This document shows positions 34,701-44,999 of a stretch of 64,000 bases of DNA, in pieces. The DNA is from Nemertoderma westbladi (taxonomy: Eukaryota; Xenacoelomorpha; Nemertodermatida; Nemertodermatidae). Both the position numbers and the translations under genes were made by a program. Numbering within the stretch: the stretch's first letter is position 1; every line of letters starts with the position of its first letter. The notes under the pieces are model-generated. The model had not been told where the DNA came from. It did not search any database and saw only the letters and a program-made list of their open reading frames with translations. The stretch is taken from assembly GCA_032718475.1 (NCBI GenBank), contig JAUCBJ010007246.1:35570-99569 (forward strand). Direction: 5' to 3'.

Positions 34701-35181
34701 ATGGCTTTGTTGGTCGGGGTGGAACATGAGAGTAGCCTCCAACTCCAGAATCCCTCTCCCCATCACAATCTGGCCTCCCTGGTGACCCAGGGTTTGGGCC
34801 AGAAAGGTCATCAGGAAAGGGACTCAAAGAATTGTTGGCTGCTCTCTCTCCAGTAGGGGGTGAGACAGGCAGCCGGTCAGGAGTTAACTGACGCCTGTGA
34901 GTCCGATTGTGTCCGGTAATTCCACTGGCCTCTAGTGGCTGGACCTCCGCATTGCTAATGTAATCCATAGTGGGGGTTGTGGGGTGCTTTTTTGCCGAGT
35001 CAGCTCTCGGGGCAAATACCACACCCTGGTTTGCCATTCCACAGGGTGGGTGTCGCAATGGAGTCAGATATGAGGCCCATCACTCATATCTACTCTGGCG
35101 CACATGACCCACCTTTGGCTGTTGCAGCTCATCTGCTGAGTCATGCCCTGTACCCTTGCTGCCAGGTGCAGGTAAAAACAG
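31701..35181 (-). mobile_element. Near-intact RTE-like LINE (copy e) with 10-bp TSD
   Basis: About 3.48 kb with one long open ORF. The 3' end (31701 side) finishes in GTA repeats after the conserved terminal GCAGCATGCCGATCC. The 5' end stops inside the family 5' UTR (about 290 bp of UTR present in copies b and g are missing). It is flanked by GTCACAAAGT at 31691-31700 and 35182-35191. The insertion lies five codons into the ORF2 of the L2-like LINE, in opposite orientation to it. Short single-ORF structure and a microsatellite tail fit the RTE/RTE-X group; the clade name is inferred. Confidence 0.92.
31741..35037 (-). CDS. RTE-like LINE polyprotein: AP endonuclease and reverse transcriptase
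   Basis: Intact ORF of 1098 codons from ATG 35037 (MANQ; the same start exists in copy g). Residues about 115-370 are an AP-type endonuclease: VGVQEHR (metal-binding Glu), LGDFNAS, QIDHILF, SSDHRLIV (catalytic His). Residues about 600-890 are the RT: LVPVPKKGNL, NQNGFRIGRGT, IFVDFFKAFDSV (motif A Asp), GVLQGDTLAPFLF, DLDFADDLGVL (motif C, FADD). The C-terminal 200 residues contain LLYGSPCWAL, RLRFAGHCFRREDQ and LKDTGLKDADDL, a conserved block of this family. All catalytic motifs look present. It would nick target DNA and copy its RNA at the site. No ORF1 is seen upstream, and the native promoter may be lost with the 5' UTR. Confidence 0.93.
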   Translation of the reverse strand: MANQGVVFAPRADSAKKHPTTPTMDYISNAEVQPLEASGITGHNRTHRRQLTPDRLPVSPPTGERAANNSLSPFPDDLSGPNPGSPGRPDCDGERDSGVGGYSHVPPRPTKPLVNLRQVTRLASVNTLTLRSPMRQGELTALADKLSLSAVGVQEHRMQTGQTDEVLIKDMGGGWRLALASADDSGNGGIGLLMNPTAHAALDKIEQISNRIIRCHFSCSGRLAKKFPKVVLIVCYSPTSVAPVEEVENFYHNLQAATDGVDQHAFLTFLGDFNASLHQSPTSPWVYSNSVNRNSVHLQDFISGNGLFSAGTQFKKRTGKLWTHSGPSGHKSQIDHILFRRKYRSSIQDCNAFTLQPFSSDHRLIVAKVRLSLRASRTTKSALPQHDWSSLLQQPSVRSSFTLQLTNRYEALASAAADHCEGYTAFTEAVKLAAAETVPVYPRNRKRAPWTDNKIQKCRNDLHKAQKESRLKQTTAAKNAVKAASRSLNRQYSVNLQELINQQVDAINDADDSRQSSQAWKSINLLTGRKSQPTIKVKAESPADRLNGWKAHFEKLLNNDRVLPDHFIEVKVSESVLPDIPIGDISFAEVKAAAKSIKTNRASGVEGVPPEVFKIPECLKLIYPIIVDMYRTTRVPQEMKTNKLVPVPKKGNLTLYGSFWGISLISIAAKLYNRILLNRIRDPIERLLRGNQNGFRIGRGTMEPILALRRIIEELSKKKDRHLAVIFVDFFKAFDSVSRSRMFSILSLYGIPDVIIAAIRSVYDGSTTFVSTVDGDTEPFEVLWGVLQGDTLAPFLFIIVVDYVLRMSLDHHNDDGVMITPPTGSRSRGNPAKYLTDLDFADDLGVLSESLEGAQRLLSSLEHAASSVGLFINSRKTKILTVNFESPQQVSDRMSISSKDGMLEHVDDFCYLGSWIRKSGEDLRIRKGKAWAALNRLSRIWKSPRINRKLKVRLFRAAVVPVLLYGSPCWALTAEDTKSLDGTFTRMLRRVHCVKYNAHISNQTLYNIGGVSLVPPSLTLEQNRLRFAGHCFRREDQPVHNLVLWQPHGVNKHGGQPMTFLRRILKDTGLKDADDLANVMGDRELWRCNFVDKPAQHS

Positions 35182-38100
35182 GTCACAAAGTAACTTACCT
35201 AACAGTACTGAACTTTTTTGTGTAGCCTCGTATAACCCAACCAGTTTGGGATTGGCTAAGGTTGATTTTATAAATACCCTATTATTGGGCTCTAATGTTG
35301 TGTGCCTACAGGAGCATTTTCTATTATCTGGTAATTGTTATAAATTTAAAAAAATATTTCCGAACTGCGATAATAGAGTTGTACCAGCGACTTACATTAA
35401 TGATGAAGTCACCCGCGGGAGACCTAGCGGTAGACTTTGCATATTATGGAAGAAATCAATTACTAAATATGTATCTGTAATAAAAACTAATAATAGAAGG
35501 TTGCAGGCGATTTCTTTACATTTTCCAGGTAGGAAACTGTTATTAATTAATTCGTATTTTCCGGTAGACAATCAGCACAGTGCTACACTCTCAGACGAAT
35601 ATTTAACTTTGTTGAATGATATTAAAGACATTATACAGCTGTCTCAGTGCAGTAATGTTCTATTGGTTGGTGATTTAAATGCAGACTTTTTTCGAAACTC
35701 ATTACATGTGCGTAATATGAAGGAATTTCTAGATGATATGTTATTACATTGTGTATGGAATATATTTCCGATTGACTATACTTACGAATTTTTGTCTGAT
35801 AATATAATTCAACGCTCCACTATCGATCACTTTATGGCCAGTCATTCTATTGTAAGTGCTTGTATAGAAGCCGATGTAATACATTCAGGGGAAAATCTTT
35901 CCAACCACAGTCCCATTTATTTGAAGTTTAACATTGATAGTATTAATGTAGTTGGGACCGCAGTTCAACCACCCATTAAGCATTGCTATGGCAAAGCTAG
36001 TACCGAGCAAAAAAATATTTTTCATTCCGAGTTGGATAGATCCCTAAATGATATTTTATTGGAAAATCAGTGCTATATGTGTAATGATTTATTGTGTACT
36101 AAGCCTGAACATCGTTTAATGATTGAAAAATACGTTTTGGAAATTTTAGAAGCAATTGATAATGCGGCGTCTAGCCTGCCAAATACGAAAGGTACAAATC
36201 AACGTCAATCAACGTATAATACCTGGTTGGAATGAACAAGTAAAAGATTTTAAAACGAATTCGATGTTTTGGCACGATATGTGGAGCGCTGCAGGTAAAC
36301 CTACTGGTGCAGGTAGTTATTTATTTCATATGCGTTGCACTTCTCGTGCACAATATCATTTTGCAGTTCGTAGGTTGAAGAAATCTCAAGATATCATCAA
36401 ACGCGATAGAATTTTACAGGCGTGCTTAAACGGAAATGATAACTTTTTTGATGAAATCAAAAAATTTCGCGGTAACCAACAGGTACTTAGCGAATCAATA
36501 AACGGTGTTAACAACCCAAGTGACATTGCGAATAACTTCGCCAAAATTTACAAGGAATTGTACAATCAGAATTACAGCGGTGACACAAGTGTTGATGATA
36601 TCGAAAATGATATAAATTGTAGAATTAGAAACCTAATTGGTAACAATAATGTATCGGGTACAAATTGTGCAGGTTATCGAGAGGTATTGTCGCCTCGTAT
36701 AATACACGAGGCATTGTTGCGTTTAAAAAACGCCAAATCAGATGTCAGTTATAGTTTTGACTCAGGGTCTTTAATTAATGGTGGCCATATTCTAGAACAT
36801 CATTTATCTATATTATTTAACTCTTTTCTTTCACATGGATTGGTGTCAAAGTGTCTTTTATTGGTTTCTATTATTCCGATCATTAAAAATAAATTAGGTG
36901 ATATATCTGATGATAAGAATTACCGTGCAATTGCAATATCTTCTTTGATTCTGAAAATTTTTGAATGGGTATTATTATTAAGTGAAGGCGATAAATTATG
37001 TTTTGATGACTTTCAATTTGGGTTCCGTCCAAATTCTAGTACTGTAATGTGCAGCTGGTCGGCTTCGGAAGTAATCAATTACTATATGAGACACTCATCG
37101 CCCGTATTTGGTTGTTTGTTAGACTTTACAAAAGCGTTCGACCTTGTTGAATGGCCCAAGCTGTTCCTTGAACTATTAAAGAAGGGTTTTTCAGTTTTAT
37201 ATTTAAGGTGCCTCAATTCTATATACAGAAACAAAGTTTGTGCAGTAAAATGGTTGAATTGCAGTTCTTTTAATTTTTTAATTTCTAATGGGGTCAGATA
37301 GGGTTCTGTCTGCTCACCGACATTGTTTGCTCTGGTGTTAAATATTCTAATTAAATCTCTACGTGACTCCAAAGTAGGTTGTTTTATAGGGAATTATTAT
37401 TTTGCTGTTTTGGCATACGCCGATGATGTATTGTTATTGTGCCCATCGGTGGTTGCATTGCAATATATGGTCGATAAATGTCAAATTTTTTGTGCTAAAT
37501 ATAACTTGCGATTAAGTACAAATGTTGATCAGGATAAATGCAAATGTAAGTGTATACCATTTAATTTTAAGTGGAGTCCACCCGGTGCTAGGATTAGAGT
37601 AGGTACAATTCTTCTCCCATGGGCAAGAGAAGCTGTTCACTTAGGTATTACACTTGACTTTAAATGCACTTTAGCCAAGGACATTCTACATAAACGCGGC
37701 CAGTTTATTGGGAAACTCAATAACATTAGGCAAGAGTTTGGCTTCTCGCACCCTGGTAATCTAACATATCTACAAAAGTTATACACTATGTGTTTTTATG
37801 GTAGCAATACATGGAATTTATGGTCCGATGAATGTTCTAGAATCTTAACCAGCTGGAACATTAACGTTAGGATTATATGGTAGTTGCCTTATAATGCACA
37901 TAGGTATATTGTCCAAGAAATTGTAGGATTTATACATCCATGGGTTATTTTATGCAAAAATTTTGTTGGTTATTGTAGGTCTATTTTTAATGCTGATAGG
38001 ATGTGTATTAGATTCCAAGCTAACTTAATGCTATTTGATTGTAGGAGTACTAGCGGAAGTAATTTACGTCAGATTGGTAATGAGTGCGGGGTGTCGGATT

Positions 38101-38533
38101 TATCTTTGTTGTCCACCCGTACTGTAGACAATAAACTATCATATGTACGCACTCAGCCGGGTGAGGAGTGGAGAGTTAATAGCTGCAGAGAAATCGTAAA
38201 CTCAATTGTAGGTGTAACTAATATACCTGGTTTTATGCATGATGAGCTTAGAGATATTTTGAATTATATTTCTTCCACTTAAAGGACTATAGCTTATTTG
38301 TTATACTTTTTTTTTCTGTTTTGTTACGTTCTGTTCGGTTTATATTAAGTCTTGCTGTATAATTATTGTGCCTATCTTTCGTTCACGTGAAATTTAAATG
38401 TAGCTAAATTTATATATTATGCACTATTATCACTTTGTATGTACGCTCTACTGTACCTTTGCTATTTACTTGGTATTGCTGTACTTATATGTGTTTGCCC
38501 ACGTTATAATGTACGAAAAGAAAGAATAAAAAA

Positions 38534-39118
38534 AAAGGTGAAAATGGCAGTGGAAGTACTGACAGCCAAATACAAGAATGGCGGCGTTTCTAAGTGCCAG
38601 TTCAAAATAAACGTTTTCACCACTACTTCAGGTCGCTGTTTTTTAATAACTGACAGGGCTTCCTCGTAATGCACCTGTGATTTGCCAGGGAGCAAGCAGT
38701 ATGCAGCAGCTAAAGCCAAACCTTCTTTATAAGCGTGTATGACCAGCAGCTCATACCATAGATTGGGAGAGGATTTGAAAGTAGCGTCTCCAAGCCAATG
38801 GGGGCTGGCCTCCAACACATCCAGAGCTTCTGGCGATGAAAATATCAACATTTCATCGGTCTGATAGATAAGAAATTCTCCACCTTTCGGCGTAAACTTG
38901 AATTTATCAGGGATACTGATTCCAATAGCAGATTGGGGTGGCTGTTCGAAGTCACCAGATTTCTCTCGAATTCGTCGAACTTTGCGAGAAAATGAAGGAA
39001 GAGTTGTGAGATTAGCACAACCCATCTCTGACAGGCCCACAACAGCACCGCTAACGATGCTATGTGTTTTTGCATCTGGGGAAGCGCCTCTTTCTCTAAG
39101 TTTCTTATCAGCACGCAA
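38534..39118 (-). pseudogene. MULE transposase, N-terminal part
   Basis: On minus from about 39118: RADKKLRERGASPDAKTHSI, then FLIYQTDEMLIFSSPEALDV, SPHWLGDATFKSSPNLWYEL, IHAYKEG, YCLLPGKSQVHYEEAL. The HWLGDATFK block holds the first catalytic Asp of MULE transposases. A shift near 38600 leads to FELALRNAAILVFGC and FHCHFHL, ending at the L2 junction 38534. The continuation is at 30400. The protein begins almost inside the terminal array, so any N-terminal FLYWCH-type DNA-binding domain is absent. Confidence 0.85.
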
Positions 39119-39123
39119 TAACA

Positions 39124-39207
39124 GTGTCCAGGGGGGAAGTGTCCTACTTGGGCGGGGGGAGTGTCCGGGGGGGGGGGGGGGGGGGGCGTGTCCAGGGGGA
39201 AGTGTCC
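39124..39207. repeat. MULE right terminal array (G-rich on plus)
   Basis: Reverse complement of the left array: GTGTCC alternating with G runs, one of about 22 G. The strand asymmetry and run lengths make G-quadruplex formation likely. Confidence 0.85.
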
Positions 39208-40985
39208 TAGATCCTTACTCTCCCTTCTTTGTTAATTACCGTGTAACCTGAATGACTGTTAGTTACACAGTGTGTTGGCTACTATTGTTTGCAATGTGCT
39301 CTCATCTAATAATCATTGTTTTATTATGAAATCTTTGTGCCAACATTAATATTGTGGAGGCTGTATGCTTATAAGGCTGAATATTTACTCAGCCTCATAA
39401 TGATTCTCCATAGGCTAACAATATAGTTTGAAATATAAAAATCTGTTATAATAATAATATAATTGTTGTATTTAATTAATATCGTGGTTTACATTGAACA
39501 GTGTAAATTCTTAATCGCGGTTTACATTGAAACATCTCAACTTGTTTTATTTATTACAAAAATAAGAACGAATTTGTCTTATCACTTCTTGTGCGCGATT
39601 GTATTGAATTCATGAGAACTGCTGTTATTATTATTAATCAATTGACACCTCGACTGCGACTCCTCTCTGACTACTCTATCCGATAGAACAAAATAATCAT
39701 TTCGCTAACTGCTCTCTACTATAATCACAATAGCCTTTATAATTCATTAAATGATTACAACATAATAATTATAGTTTGAAGTTGTCAAGAAAATTTCTTG
39801 TACACCACCGGGACTACGCTCACACTAATTTATTTATTATCAGACAGAACAAAAAGCTTTTACTTGACTCGTACTGTCTCCTACGACTTGCTTCACGGCC
39901 CGCTAGGCCTGTCTCCATATAGGACAGTTTGAAAGAGAGTGGAACTATATCGTATAGTCTTTCTTTATATAAGGGTGTGAACGTTGGGGATGGTAACTGA
40001 TAAACAAAGTGATAAAGCAATAAGCCTTTATTTAACACATGATTGGATGTGACATGCTTTGCTTAGCTATATACTGTATGAATTCATAAAGTAAAAACTT
40101 TACATTAATTAACTTTGACGCAACTGTATCATATAATCAATTTTGTTGATTAAAAAAAAGCTAATACTCAGATTGATTGATTTCATATTAGGCCCAAGTT
40201 TACATATGATCTACTATAAAGGATATTCAATATCCCCTATAATCACTTGGACTTATAATTTCCAGACAATGTGTTGTGTAGAAAGCATCCTAAATAACCA
40301 ATTTGTAACAAAAACTAACCTTTTTTATTTCCAAGATTGAGGATATAATAGTAGTAAGTAAAGTGCAACAGAAAAAAAATGTAACAGAACGCTGTGGGCA
40401 TGGTAGTAGTGCTGAGGTTTGGTATAAGTCCTACAGTTGGTTGAGCATGAGCAGGATATGGCTTTCTCTAAAATACAAGATGATATACTATCCTATTGTA
40501 CAGGTACTAAGTGACAACTACTGATATGCTAATGTTACTTTGTCACTTAAACTGGCGAGCCTCTTCCCTTCCTACTTAATGATGTAAAATCTGAGTCCAA
40601 CAGATTCCAGTTACTGGATACCCATGAGGTTTGAATGCCGTTTGTTGGAATTTTATTTCTTACTACAGTACATCCACTTCACATGCGATTGTCTGGGGAC
40701 TAGAACAGTATCTCAACATGGTTGGGTAGTATACTTATATACACATATAAAATATACCATATAAAGTATATAGGGAATAAGGGAATATAGTAGTAGGGTA
40801 CCATATTCTTATTGTATATACCAGAATACCACTGACCTGGAAACATACAATACAGTCTTAACTGTGTACCAGTACCTCATACTGGTACCAGTATTCTATA
40901 CTGCAATAACCTGTACTGGGTGATGTATTTAATATAACTGTTGTATTACTGAATTCACCAGTAACATGGCACTTAACTTACAATG
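39208..40985. other. Non-coding stretch right of the MULE
   Basis: AT-rich, with no supported gene. Around 40740-40920 the words TATA/ACCAGTACC recur in a loose low-complexity pattern. The ORFs are short and unremarkable. Confidence 0.4.
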
Positions 40986-41287
40986 TCTACCATTGCATGT
41001 CCAATAGGCAGTGGAAGAAAGTTACTAAAGATGAGCTAGAGCGAATTCTAATGAATATGGACGAAGATTATGTTGGCGGCACAACAATAAATTCGCTAGC
41101 TCAGATCTACTCTGGACAGTCTTCGAATAAATCACAATGAATTAATGCTATTCCTATCTACTTTAGAGCACAAGTTTGATATTTTGGCCTTCTCCGAATC
41201 TTTTACCAATAATGAGTTTCGGATGACACTTATTAATATCCCTGGTTATCAAAACACCTTCGTGTGCCATAAGGACAATGGCCTGGT

Positions 41288-42937
41288 CAGTGGGCCAGTG
41301 GTGGCCAAAATACCTTAAAATGAAGTTTGTTTTAGTGGTTTGAAACATATCCTATCTCGCAGCCCATATTTCGAAACCTAAGAAAAAAAATTTTTTCCGA
41401 AAATATTTGCCAATATTTTTTTCTGAGGTGAAAAATTAAAAATTTTCTATTTTTCACTCAAAATTTTTAGGAAAAATTTCCAAAAAAAAAAACGTAATTT
41501 TTTAAAAATTGGACTACATTGGAATTTTTTTTTAATGTTCTCCATGGCGAGCTGATTCCAAATATGTGGTTTTTAGAGGTCCCCAGCGTTGTATCATGCA
41601 TGTATCAGCATGCTCCAAGTTTCATTTAAACATTTTTTCCCAAAAATATTTCATTTTTCTTAATTAGGGAAGCCAGACTTTTCGAACTACTCCGACCGCA
41701 CTGAAAAACATTATCAGACATTCAAATACAACGTTCGTACATCATAAATATGAAGAAAAAATTGCTCCTACTTGCTCCCCTCGCATAAGGAGCAATTCAA
41801 AAATTCAAGTTTTCAACATTTTTCTATTATTATTGCATACATTTAGTCGTATTAATGCAATAACACATCGAATTCCTATCACTACTCTGAATACTTTATT
41901 GACCATGATCACTGATGGTTATAATGATACAAGCAACCACTTATCAATTCACTTACTAATGGAATTCTACTTCAGCTTGGTTGCTATTTGTGATCAGTGA
42001 TTGGCTGAAAATTTAAACAGCTCACTAAGCTGGAATATAAAACAAATGGCCATAGAAACCAGGTTAGTTGCCTCAATGTAAAACTCTGTTGCTTACCATG
42101 ATTGGCTGATATTATCATGAAAGCAAAAACCCTTGGCCCTTAGTATAAATAAACACCCTTGCAGTATAATTCATCACGTGTCATCATCATGTGCCACTAG
42201 AGAATTCTAAACCGTTTGTAATCGAATCAGCACCTTTAAAAACCTATAAATACCGAAAATGGATCATTTCTATGAAGCTTTAGAGATTTTGACATTTAGT
42301 GCCATCTAAACACATGTGCCACATCACATGCTAAAAAGTGGCACCTAAGTGCCACTAGAGAATTAGACACCATTTGTAATCGAACCAGCACCTTTGAAAA
42401 CCTATAAATACCGAAAATGGAACATTTCTAGGAAGCTTTAGAGATTTTAATATTTTCTGCCATGCTAAACACATGTGCCAAATGCTAAAAAATGGCACCT
42501 ATGTGCCACTAGAGAGTTCGAAACCGTTTGTAATCGAATCAGCACCTTTGGAAACTTATAAATACCGAAAATGGAACGTTTCTATGGAGCTTTAGAGATT
42601 TTGTGCCATGTTAAACACATGTACAATGTGCCATAAGCTAAAAAGTGGCACTTCTACGCTACTAGAGAATTTGAAACCATTTGTTAGTGCTTCAGCACCC
42701 TGTTAAACCTTGTGGAACCGAAATCTGCGCCATTCTGCCTGTGTCTTATTGTGTTTGCCAAATACGCCAATTTTGGCACGTGCCAGAAATGGCACAAAGC
42801 CACCCTTTGAGAATTTGAGACCCATCTCAGAAGATTCGCCGCTATCGAAACCCGTATAGGTGAAAAATAGTGCCCAAACTATGAATATTTTTCGAAATAA
42901 GGAATTTTGGCCGCAAAACAGTGTTTCTGGCCCACTG
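41288..42937. mobile_element. hAT-like non-autonomous element, 1.65 kb
   Basis: The ends are inverted: CAGTGGGCCAG at 41288 and, reversed, at 42937. A second matching block GGCCAAAATxCCTTA follows 7-14 bp further in on both sides. It interrupts the LINE endonuclease frame exactly at these points. The CAGTGG-type end is common among hAT elements; an 8-bp target duplication is not clean (GGCCTGGT against TGACGTGG). It carries no transposase and contains an internal tandem array. Confidence 0.72.
42180..42730. repeat. 155-bp tandem array, about 3.5 units
   Basis: Each unit holds GTGCCACTAGAGAATT, CAGCACCTTTGAAAACCTAT and AAATACCGAAAATGG, followed by ACACATGTGCCA. Starts are about 151-158 bp apart. 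Lies inside the hAT-like element. Confidence 0.85.
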
Positions 42938-43489
42938 TGACGTGGGGGTGTTGCTGTTTTTGTGCGCCAAGTTCTCTCTGTCACCAAAAGAAGTGACCTG
43001 ACTTTAGAGCATATTGAAAATATTTGGCTTCAGATTGATTCTGATAATACCAAATCCATTGTTGGCTCTTACTCACTGGATATATTTTCTAAAGCCCTTG
43101 AGGTAAAAATTTGTGCAAAAAATGTGACAATTTGTGAAAAAAAATTATCTCTGTCAAATACGAGAGTAATACTAACTGGGGTCTTCAATGTGGATACTTT
43201 AAAAAATAGTTCCGCTAATGTTGAATTCATACAAAACTTATTACAATACGGTTGTGGTTGTCAACAATTAACTAAACAACCAACGAGGGTTCATAAGAGT
43301 CTCGTTCATTCCTCGGTCATGTTTATTCTAATTTTAAATTTTAACTAATTTTAACTAATGTAGTTCAAAAGTTATGAGTGATATATTATCCTTACTCTGT
43401 GTAAAATGTCTGTGAAAACTGTTTGTCTGGGAATTTAAGACAGTTATTCTGTCAAAATATAACAAAAGCATTTATCCTAGCTAAAAGTT

Positions 43490-44345
43490 TTGTTAAGGGG
43501 GATTTCCTGGTTGCTGATTTCATTACAAACGGCAGTTTTCACTTTTAACGAACATTATTATGTCTCTATGTCTGTCTGTCAGTCTGTCTGTCAGTTCAAC
43601 GAACTGACTGTCAAAGTATAAGGACATTATACCAACTAGCTGAAACTTATTGGTTGCGGTTTTCCTGGTTGCTGATTTCATTTCCGATGTCAGTTTTCAT
43701 ATTTGAATAAATTTATTCATATTTCACGTTTTGCCCAAACTTCAGATTCTTTATAAACGAATTGACAAACCTTTTTCAATCTTTGTTGCAATTAATTATT
43801 CGTATATAATTAGCATTATTTCAGTGTCATCTAGAAAAGGGGTTAACTGGTTTATGGATTTTTGATAGACATGAGACTTCGATTACATTTTTTGAATACT
43901 TAGAATAATATTCAAGGCAAGTGATATAGCTCATTGGAAAGATAAATAAATTATTTCTTAACTTTTATGAATAACTCAAAATGGACCACATGACCAGTTA
44001 ACCCATTTTCTAGGTGACACGCAACATATGTACTGCACTGCACATTGCTATAAACAATCGAATGGCTTTGTGTTATGACTAAACAAAAGTTTAACAGGGA
44101 TGACTTCATTCACGATATTATAAATATGCCTATTAGCACATCTACCGACGCTATTTTCATCTGGTACAGAATTTAACGGGGAGTTCAAATCTTAAAACGG
44201 TTTGGCAAGATCTAATTAGTCTCGAGTTATCGCTGTCTTTCCGTCTGTCAGTTTGTCCGTCAAAATTTAGAAGACAGACAGACAAACTGTCAGACAGACA
44301 TATTAGATACCACTAAACATTAAAACTGACATCAGAAATGAAATC
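43490..44345. repeat. Palindromic block with GTCTGTCTGTC arms
   Basis: GATTTCATT...CAGTTTTCA followed by (GTCT)n at 43510-43600 reappears inverted at 44245-44345, with a further partial copy at 43665-43705. Related to the large inverted repeat described at 44140-47435. Confidence 0.65.
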
Positions 44346-44999
44346 ACCACCCCGATATCCCCTATATTGATAATTTTAGTGAGTTGGTATGAAGCCATAG
44401 TGTCAAAAATTACTGACCGATTAACAGACTACACAGACAGTCAGGTTTGAGCGGGAAGGTTCAAACTTTAAAGCAAATTATCTCGGAATTAGATTTCACG
44501 AGAATTCTATTTTGCAAAATACTACTCCGCCGTTTTTCACCCAAATTCGATAATTTATGGCTCGTTTGAAAGGTTTTTTGAAGATCTTACACAGATTATC
44601 CAGCACTTTTTTCAATTATTTTTAAAAATATTATTGAAAATTTTAATTAATTTTATAGTTTTTAATTAATAATATAATTAATTTACTTACAAATTAATAA
44701 TTTAAAAAATCGGCTGGATAATTTTTGTAGATTCGAAGGTGCTGAGTCCAAAAAAGTTGGTTTCAAAACAATTTGATAAATATTATGGGACTAGTAGTGT
44801 TTTTAGTGAAATGTCTATTCCACCACTCGCCTCTAGAGGGACACAACAAATTTTCATTTTTGTTGCTCTTTGGCCTTCCCCACGTTGCATAGTGATACAT
44901 AATAATAGATATACAGTGATATTAACATACAACACGAATTTAGAGCTGTTTAAACAAGCCTAAAACAAGCGACCTATAAAGATTCTCCCATGAGGCAAT

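Larger units (their letters stand above)
31686..38282 (+). pseudogene. L2-like LINE ORF2 (endonuclease/RT), split by insertion
   Basis: ATG at 31686 and four more codons (MASQS) precede the inserted LINE. The frame resumes at 35192 (NLPNSTELFCVASYNPTSLG). The endonuclease domain (35225-35935) shows CLQEHF, VGDLNADF, TIDHF and SNHSP. After a frameshift at about 36190-36230 the linker (WHDMWSAAGKPTG) and RT follow: IPIIKNK, FQFGFRPNSST, CLLDFTKAFDLVEW, LAYADDVLL. In-frame TAG codons replace a residue at 37299-37301 (the Q of the GVRQG motif) and at 37881-37883. It ends at TAA 38280-38282. Motifs fit the L2 clade. Non-functional. Confidence 0.88.
30401..38533 (+). mobile_element. L2-like LINE inserted in the MULE
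   Basis: About 4.4-4.6 kb of element sequence once the nested RTE-like LINE (31701-35191) is discounted. It has ORF1 (30445-31648) and ORF2 (31686-31700, resuming at 35192-38282), a 3' UTR of about 250 bp and a terminal AAGAAAGAATAAAAAAAAA. The 5' junction at 30400/30401 and 3' junction at 38533/38534 are set by where the MULE frame breaks and resumes; at most AAAG is duplicated at the target. ORF order and RT motifs fit the L2/CR1 group. Confidence 0.85.
28996..39207 (-). mobile_element. MULE DNA transposon carrying two nested LINEs
   Basis: The ends are inverted arrays of GGACACTTCCCCC units (28996-29117; reverse complement at 39124-39207). Next to the right end the minus strand encodes the first part of a MULE transposase (38534-39118). 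The rest lies at 29818-30400. An L2-like LINE (30401-38533) separates the two parts, and removing it leaves a transposon of about 2.1 kb. No target duplication could be identified beyond the arrays. The transposase has frameshifts, so this copy is dead. Confidence 0.85.
41109..43346 (+). pseudogene. LINE AP-endonuclease domain relic, split by a transposon
   Basis: 41118-41287: SLRINHNELMLFLSTLEHKF, DILAFSESF, NIPGYQNTFVCHKDN. After the 1.65-kb insertion, translation resumes as GGVAVFVRQVLSVTKRSDLT (42948 on), ENIWLQI, ILTGVFNVDTLKNSS, then TKQPTRVHKS. Order and wording match CR1-like endonuclease domains; the GDFN motif has decayed to GVFN and the C-terminal SDH block is missing. Confidence 0.78.

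Noticed and set aside
42703-42987. 94-codon minus ORF
   Set aside because: Overlaps the right end of the hAT-like element and antisense LINE sequence; no transposase motif.
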